Assembly (NCBI GenBank): GCA_038025085.1
Contig: CM076143.1
Span: 13,811,501 to 13,875,500, forward strand
Direction of reading: 5' to 3'
Length of the DNA stretch: 64,000 nt
From: Tetragonia tetragonoides
Taxonomy: Eukaryota > Streptophyta > Magnoliopsida > Caryophyllales > Aizoaceae
Within the stretch, counting starts at the first letter, position 1; every line of letters starts with the position of its first letter. Positions 59,306 through 64,000 of the stretch are shown here, piece after piece. Under the pieces are notes generated by a model. That model was not told the origin of the DNA, did not search any database, and saw only the letters and a list, made by a program, of their open reading frames with translations. The translations under genes and the position numbers were made by a program.

Positions 59306-59616
59306 ATTTATTTATTTTTATTTTATTGTTTTGAGTTTCACGTGTTTGATTAGTGGGGGAGGTAGTTATGAAAAAGGGCTGGCCAACTGTCTAACTAAGC
59401 AAGCTGATGTGGAAGGTTGTTATTGGATATATTAAAGGTTTATTGAGGTAATCATTTTCCAAACATTTTGCTCAAAATATGTAAGTTGTTCAAAGTTTTA
59501 AGAAAGTGAGATCCAAAATTGTTTTGAAATGAAAAAGGAAGGTCCATGTGGTTGTGATGTGGATTGGAAGAAAAAACACAAATGCTAAGGTAAGAATCTA
59601 TTTCGGCTATTGTAGC

Positions 59617-60293
59617 TAGGGATGAGCGTAATTTGATACCCACCAAGTATTGTACTACCCGAAAGTGGAATTGGATCCACCGATTTCTAATTTTTAGAAA
59701 TTAGAATTGGAATTGATTGCACCGGTTCATAAATTTTAGGAATTGGAATTGGATCCACCGGTACCCACCGATTCTTGGGTACCCAAGTCCATATTAAATT
59801 CTAATTTTATTAATTTTTAAATCAAATAAATGTATATTTTAATAATAAAAAATATCAATTATAATATTGCACGAACATATATTAGTTTCCATAAAAACAA
59901 CGAACATAAAATCAAATACTACAATCAAAATACTTAACATTGTAAATCCAAAATTTAAATAACGTGTACAATTATTTAATTATTATATTACAAATACAAA
60001 AAGTAAAACATTAAAATTACAAATATAATTTTTTTTAAACTACTAATCTTACTAGAAAATCATCATTCTTTATTTCCAACAAAAAAAAAAGGCTTTTCAT
60101 TTTTTTTACACTGTGTACCAACCGATTCCAGATTCCAAAAGTCAAGAATTGGAATTGGAATTAGTTGGTACTGATTTTTGTTTTTGGAAATTGGAACTGG
60201 TTGGACCGATTTCGGACACCAGTTCAAATCCAATTCCGATTCTGGTACTGAGTACCCGGATTTTTGAGTACCCGGATTTTCTGCTCACCCCTA
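59617..60293. mobile_element. hAT-type MITE upstream of LCYE
   Basis: 677 bp. It starts TAGGGATGAGCG and ends GCTCACCCCTA (inverted), with flanking 8-bp duplications ATTGTAGC (59609-59616) and GTTGTAGC (60294-60301), one mismatch. Subterminal inverted stretches rich in GAATTGGAATTGGATCC-like and GGTACCC-like words extend inward from both ends. There is no coding capacity. Confidence 0.75.
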
Positions 60294-60492
60294 GTTGTAG
60301 CCAATGTGGGGAAAAGAAATTAATGCCTAGACAACTAGTTAACAAAAAAATACCATATCGAAAATCCCGTAAATTTTTTTTTTTTTTGCAGATCAGTTAG
60401 TGTTCTTATTGGATGGATAAACAATGTTAACCACAAAATAATAAGGGCAATGAATTGGAAATTATTTTCATACTCTATACATGCTCTAGTTA

Positions 60493-60617
<125 letters not shown>

Positions 60618-63069
60618 CCTACTAAAACAATAACCGGCTGACATCATTGTTGTCCACATGTTATCTTCTCATTAATTTTTTTCCCGTCGAAATTCATTTT
60701 GACGTCATTAATAACTTCAAATTTATAATATCAACCATTTCCTAAAATTATGCCATGACGAGAGGCTGAGAGCGGTAGAAGAACTTGAGTTTTGGTTAGT
60801 TAAGGATAACAGGTATGTAGTACTTATTTGTTAGCTAAAATTTTGGGATTTAGTTCAACTAATTTCAACTATTTTTCCTATATTGGTGGAGCTGTATGTA
60901 GATTGTTAAGTACCTTGACCATATTTTTATATGCTAGATACCATATACCAGTCTGAATAATTTGTTTGAAAGACGGTAAGTTTTTTTTTCTTTTCTTATG
61001 TTCTTCATCATTATCGTAAGTAATTGAGAGTCTAATGATCACTATTCACCAGTTCACGTCTGTCATTTTAATTTCTTCACTCGACAAATATGCTTTGTTT
61101 TTCTTCTTTTTTTTGGCTTAGAGGTTGGCTTATCTTCTGCAACTATCAAAAGAAAATCACGGAGCAAGCAAATTCTACTATCTCCGTAAAGTAAATTGGC
61201 AAAATTACCGTCTGACACCCCTAAATTAGCAAAATCTGAGACAGCATAAGCTTGATGTTGTAAAGAACAATGGCTCTTGCGAGGTACAACTCTTTTCTTC
61301 TGTTTTTTGATTCAAGTTTTTACTTTTTCTACATGAAAGGACCACCAACCTATAACACCCCCATTTTTTATGTTTAGTTTTCGTAAGAGTTTGATTAAAT
61401 GCATTGTAATTAGGCAATTTAGTCCCTTTACTAAGCCTAGCATACAGATACAGTCATACAAAACTCTTTATTCTTACTCTTTGTTTTGTTTCATTTTCTT
61501 TATATTGATTAAGGCAGATTAAGCTAATGATGATTTTTTTTCCTGGCTGCTGATACAACTTGATTGATGGGCGGAAAATGTTATTCACCTGCTGGTCATC
61601 ATGACAATTATGAAGGTTCTTCCTCTTTCTGAATATCTTTTCAACTTATTTTGAAATGTTTCTAAGCCGATAAGTTTATTTGCATTGAAAAGATTTTGAT
61701 TTTTACATGACTAATCAACCCATATATGAAATATGTGAATTTACTATTGTTGAATCTTTTTTACGGTATTATTTTGACCTCAAAATTTTTGGTTTCCCTA
61801 CTTTTTTGTTCTATGATTGGTAGTTTATTGTTGTCTATCCATAAAGCTTCATGATTTTAGAAATACTGTTGAGCGTTTGTAATTTCCCAAGTGCATAACA
61901 GGTTGGAGGAATATGAACTGCATTTCGTGTTCGGATGAAAGTTAAAATTAATATTGATGATGAATAATCTTCAAAAGGAAAATCAGAGTTCGCAACAAAA
62001 AATATTGACTGTCTATCATTAATACTGTATTGGAATGCAGGGAACTGAATGAGCGTGGAGGAGCTGAAGACCCTCCACTGTTTTAGAGAAGACAATGTAT
62101 TAACGGATGGCCAGATGCCTAGCTAAAGTCTTCTATGAAGAACCTAGCGGTTATGAATATTTTACATGTTTTATCTAATATTCCTATTGAGTGTAAACAT
62201 TAATATGTTCCTTGAATGTAAGGGATTCCTCGCCCACGATTTTGTGCTACTTAATTTTAATATACTCTAATTTCTATTTTGTATAGCTCCATTATAGAAA
62301 ATCTTCTCTACTATTTCCTACGCCTATATGAAAAACAAGTGTAAAATCTATATTTTTTTTATATTTTACTATTTTTCTCCCGTTTTTGATTTTGCATCTA
62401 AGTCTCTTTAAGTCCAGAAGTGTTTCTCTCCAACAAAAAAAAAGGTCACTTATAATAACAACAGGAATAATTTCACAATTAATTTTTGTGTTCTATAACA
62501 ATTTATTACTATTATTATATGTAGTAAAATAAAAATAAACAAGAAACAACCATGCATGACACGGGTATAAAACTAGTATAAATTTTATAATCAAACCAAA
62601 CTTATAAATTAATTTTATGGTTTAAACCAAATTCGGCTTAAATTTGAGTTTGAGCATTTCAAAGCAAGTCAAACCCAAACAGTTCACTGCTCAGCGCACG
62701 ACTTGTGAGTCGTGACCAGCCCGCCTTAACATGTATGTTCTAAACTCTAATGGCCTAGGCTTGGACAATATCAGAATTACTTTGTGTACATTGTGAATAT
62801 GTGATAATGATATTAGTAAGAAATTTAGAACTTACAAGTAGGCTACGTACTAATGATGATGATGATGCGACGACTACGAGGCCAATAATGTTGATGATGA
62901 TATCAATCACATGATTATGACTACAATAGATTGAGATGTTTGTCCAATAAGTTTTTTTAAGTTTTTTATTTTTTATTTTTAATGAAAGGAGAAGGTCTGT
63001 AAAAATAAAGGTTCTGACTGATGACGGGTGTAAAATAAACTAATTTAATGAGAACTTAAAGATGCCCTA

Positions 63070-63160
63070 ACTTGAGGTGAGAGCGCTAGCTTCGTGGGAG
63101 CAACTCCCGATCCAGTGATTTTCAGATTGGGGTCGAATCCTTATGCTAATAAGACCCCCA
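63070..63160 (+). repeat. tRNA-like SINE fragment
   Basis: GTGAGAGCGCTAGCTTCGTGGGAGC resembles a tRNA D-arm region, and GGGGTCGAATCC matches the pol III box B consensus well. No tail or target duplication could be defined. Confidence 0.3.
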
Positions 63161-63241
63161 TAAATCTTAACAGATTATAAAGCAGAAAGGACCTAATAAT
63201 TAACATGCTACCCTAAAACAAAAACGATTCTAGGTCTTCTA

Positions 63242-63551
63242 TAGACCTGGGCAAGTGGGAGGGACCCCTATAATTGGCCGGACCCGATCCGGCCCACCAA
63301 CGGGTCATGATCCGTTTACACTTGTAAATGGGCATGTCGACATGGGGCGGTCTATTTAAAAGTTAGACGGGTCATACCGGATCACAAATAGGCAGATCCA
63401 CTTAATATTTTTTATTTTGAAAAACACTTTTTAAATTTTAAACGGGCCAAAAAAGGTCGACCCGACCCACCCCCATCCACAAACATAGTTGACCCGACCC
63501 TACCCCATTTAATAAATTGGTCGGCCCGACCCGGTCCGTTGCCCAAGCCTA
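63242..63551. mobile_element. hAT-type MITE with perfect 8-bp target duplication
   Basis: 310 bp. It begins TAGACCTGGGCAAG and ends TTGCCCAAGCCTA (inverted, one or two mismatches). GTCTTCTA occurs immediately on both sides (63234-63241 and 63552-63559). The interior is rich in GACCCG/CGGCCC words. Confidence 0.85.
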
Positions 63552-63795
63552 GTCTTCTAACGTGTCATTAGTCTCATTATTCATTACTGATTTGAGATTG
63601 AGCCTAGCATAGGTCCATCGGATCTTATTGTTGATGAAGTACATCACTTTCAGTCCAACATAAGTAATTACTCCAATGTTTACAGCCCATTATTATTTAT
63701 TTATAGAAACAAAAAAATACTTGCCTTGTTTTGCAGCATTACCTATTCACCCTAGAACCAGGAACACAAACTTCCCAACCATAAGAGAGACAGAG

Positions 63796-63951
63796 ATGGA
63801 AAAAGAAAAGCCAAAGCAAGAGTGGACATCAGAAGAAGAAGAAGCCCTACGTAAAGGCGTCTACAAATATGGCTCTGGAAAATGGACATTCATCCTCAAA
63901 GATCCTGAATTTAACCAATACCTTCATTCTCGCTCCAACATCCAAATCAAG
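63796..63951 (+). CDS. Telomere repeat-binding factor (single Myb histone, TRB/SMH type), exon 1 (partial)
   Basis: The ATG at 63796 opens 52 codons: a short Lys/Glu-rich start, then a Myb/SANT half-domain (QEWTSEEEEALRKGVYKYG, SGKWTFILKDPEF, LHSRSNIQIK). The exon ends at 63951 before GTCCCT. In TRB proteins exon 1 ends at the same place in the Myb domain, before the DKWRN-type third helix. The family binds telomeric TTTAGGG and telobox promoters through the N-terminal Myb, with a central histone H1/H5-like domain. The rest lies beyond the right edge. The start MEKEKPK differs from the usual MGAPKQKW start, so this may be a diverged member. Confidence 0.85.
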
Positions 63952-64000
63952 GTCCCTCTCTACTCTTTCTTACTTATTTTATTTCACAAAAAATTGTATG

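Noticed and set aside
61226..62100. Possible small gene with short frames between the (TA)n tract and the last MITE
   Set aside because: No frame exceeds about 90 codons, no domain was recognised, and no convincing splice model was found.

Overview
This window is plant nuclear DNA. It is AT-rich, has intron-rich genes with GT/AG junctions, and carries plant-type LTR retrotransposons, LINEs, a CACTA element, MITEs and plant gene families. The species is not identified; the lycopene epsilon-cyclase and the CC-NB-LRR family point to a eudicot.

Left part (1-22.3 kb, all minus strand): a head-to-tail tandem array of four receptor-like cytoplasmic kinases of the USP - coiled coil - kinase - U-box (PUB) type. 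The first gene has only exon 1 in the window, because its body lies beyond base 1. The second (2123-7341) and fourth (17143-22316) reconstruct as complete 9-exon genes of about 753 and 766 residues with every exon phase consistent. The third (about 9144-13882) keeps the USP, coiled-coil and kinase parts, but its U-box has been destroyed by a frameshift, an in-frame stop and an internal deletion. Introns and spacers hold a hAT MITE, a Stowaway-like MITE, a 5'-truncated LINE nested in a SINE-like repeat, and minisatellites.

Middle part (22.3-48.4 kb): mostly transposons. A non-autonomous CACTA element (24487-28531, TSD TCT) is followed by one CC-NB-ARC-LRR resistance-gene relative (31188-40111, minus). 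This gene has three in-frame stops and is split in its LRR region by a 6.2 kb gag-only Gypsy-type element (31641-37871, TSD GTGGT). Just upstream of it sits a 6.8 kb Copia/SIRE-like element (40414-47206, TSD ATAAC) that keeps gag and fragments of protease and RNase H but has lost most of pol.

Right part (48.4-64 kb): a complete 11-exon lycopene epsilon-cyclase gene (LCYE, 48438-59066, minus, 542 residues) with one apparent GC-AG intron and LINE remnants in two introns. Beyond it lie a CT/GA-rich leader, two hAT MITEs with 8-bp target duplications, a long (TA)n tract, and the first exon of a telomere-repeat-binding single-Myb-histone (TRB/SMH) gene running off the right edge on the plus strand.

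The host genes do not form one pathway. The PUB kinases would act in signalling and ubiquitination, the NLR is a dead immune receptor, LCYE acts in plastid carotenoid synthesis, and TRB acts in chromatin or telomere binding. All exon models were worked out by eye from splice signals, phase and paralogue comparison.
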